Shown piece by piece: positions 5,670 through 6,449 of a stretch of 6,449 bases of DNA. Position numbers and translations under genes: made by a program. The notes under the pieces are model-generated. The model was not told the DNA's origin. It did not search any database and saw only the letters and a list, made by a program, of their open reading frames with translations. Origin of the DNA: Chloroflexota bacterium (lineage in GTDB: Bacteria > Chloroflexota > Anaerolineae > Ardenticatenales > Ardenticatenaceae); NCBI GenBank assembly GCA_003520455.1, contig DOUV01001078.1, forward strand, positions 1 through 6,449, written 5' to 3'. How positions within the stretch are numbered: position 1 is the first letter of the stretch; each line of letters begins with the position of its first letter.

Positions 5670-6449
5670 TCAGCGCCCAAAGATGATGACCTGCCCGCGT
5701 TCGAAAACAGGCGTCATGAACTGACGGAATTTCTCGATCTGCGGGGGCGTCAGGCCACCGGCGCAGGGTTGGTTGTTACGGAAGACTGGTCCTTGGCAGC
5801 GCTCGACCTGCCCGATGTAGACGTACTGGACGCCGTACGTATCGAGCAACGCGCGCGCCTCGTCCGGGTTCGTAGTGCGGTAGATCGTTTCGATGTCGGG
5901 CTGGCGGCGACCCGGCTCATCGTAGGTGCCGCGCCACTGCAATTCGTGGCCGCCCCATCCAAGGACGGTTGGGAATCCCGTCGCCATCGAGATCGAGCCG
6001 GCCTGGGAATACTGGTCGCCGGTCGCTTCGAGGATCGTCGGCTGACCGGGGACGTTGGCTTTGAGCCACTGAATCGCGGCGTAGTCATCGGGCCAGATGG
6101 CGGCGTACCAGGCCATCCCATCGAGGTTCGCCGGGCTGCGGAAATGGTCGGCCTTGCTCAGGGTCGCCGCCACCGGGTAGAGCAGCGAGCCAACCAGGAG
6201 CAGGGCGAAAGGAGCACCCCACGCCAGCCGGGCCGCCGGCGCAAGCCGTCGCCAGAGATAGGCCGCGCCGAAGACCGAGGCCACAGCGAAGAGCGTCCAG
6301 GCCTGGTAGTAGAGCTTGAAGACGGTATTCATGCGCGAGCCGAAGATGTCTTTGATGAAGACAAACTCGGTTCCCAGCGTCAGAAGCACCCCGACGGCGA
6401 CGAGTAGCAGTGCAAAAAGCAGGTTCGGATCGGGCAGGCTGGCCGACAC
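5670..6449 (-). CDS. DUF2298 (Chlor_Arch_YYY, TIGR03662-type) membrane protein, C-terminal part
   Basis: The frame enters from the right edge; the GTG there should not be taken as the start, since family members are much longer. The 260 codons seen include the stop at 5670-5672. The visible part has hydrophobic segments at about 9-26, 50-66 and 78-96. Between the first two lies GTEFVFIKDIFGSRMNTVFK (26-45) followed by LYYQAW, a conserved hallmark of this family as I know it. From about 100 to the end it is soluble, with DDYAAIQWLKANVPGQPTIL (121-140), GWGGHELQWRGTYDEPGRR (164-182) and YVYIGQVER (209-217). Two cysteines (218, 229) are the only ones present and may form an extracytoplasmic disulfide. 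The family is found with TIGR03663 proteins in Chloroflexi and archaea, as here, and is thought to belong to cell-surface glycan pathways. No precise reaction is established to my knowledge. The next gene follows after 25 bases, consistent with one operon. Confidence 0.85.
   Translation of the reverse strand: MSASLPDPNLLFALLLVAVGVLLTLGTEFVFIKDIFGSRMNTVFKLYYQAWTLFAVASVFGAAYLWRRLAPAARLAWGAPFALLLVGSLLYPVAATLSKADHFRSPANLDGMAWYAAIWPDDYAAIQWLKANVPGQPTILEATGDQYSQAGSISMATGFPTVLGWGGHELQWRGTYDEPGRRQPDIETIYRTTNPDEARALLDTYGVQYVYIGQVERCQGPVFRNNQPCAGGLTPPQIEKFRQFMTPVFERGQVIIFGR

Noticed and set aside
5645..5680. TTG start at 5680 for the 624-residue protein
   Set aside because: It has only a weak AGGT upstream and would overlap the previous gene; MAKKQQQ at 5644 looks like a normal N-terminus. 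It is not fully excluded, since 5644 lacks a clear Shine-Dalgarno.
4689..6407. A 572-codon plus-strand open frame
   Set aside because: It runs across two well-supported minus-strand genes and their junction, and its Ser/Arg/Pro-rich translation resembles no family I know.

Overview
The window reads as high-GC bacterial DNA, most likely from a Chloroflexota genome (Anaerolineae, Caldilineae or a related lineage). That placement is an inference. It rests on the paired DUF2298 (Chlor_Arch_YYY) and TIGR03663 (Agl23-like) membrane proteins, a pairing known mainly from Chloroflexi and archaea, and on the probable HMG-CoA reductase at the left end. All four genes lie on the minus strand, so transcription runs from the right edge to the left edge. 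I see no tRNA, rRNA, CRISPR array, transposase or phage gene.

Right to left: 5670-6449 is the C-terminal part of a DUF2298 multi-spanning membrane protein, cut by the window edge. After 25 bases comes a 624-residue GT-C-type membrane protein (3770-5644). It aligns along its length with the next gene but lacks most of the charged motifs seen there. After 67 bases, which hold a perfect 13-bp inverted repeat, comes a 1023-residue TIGR03663/Agl23-like protein (631-3702). Its glycosyltransferase-like membrane core is followed by a six-bladed NHL beta-propeller. These three genes look like one operon for a cell-envelope glycosylation or glycolipid step: polytopic GT-C-like membrane proteins with large extracytoplasmic C-terminal domains. 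The substrate cannot be read from the sequence.

From 489 to 630 there is a 142-bp non-coding gap with a short low-complexity GAGATTG-type repeat. To its left, 1-488 encodes the N-terminal 162 residues of a fourth protein, probably HMG-CoA reductase (mevalonate pathway), which runs off the left edge. This stretch is about 52% GC by hand count, against about two thirds in a sampled line of the neighbouring gene. The gap is therefore a compositional boundary. It could be ordinary heterogeneity, horizontal transfer or an assembly join.

The most interesting points are the tandem paralogue with degraded catalytic-type motifs, the NHL propeller added to the Agl23-like core, a purine-rich repeat-like segment translated inside the 624-residue gene, and the inverted repeat beside the ribosome binding site of the 1023-residue gene.
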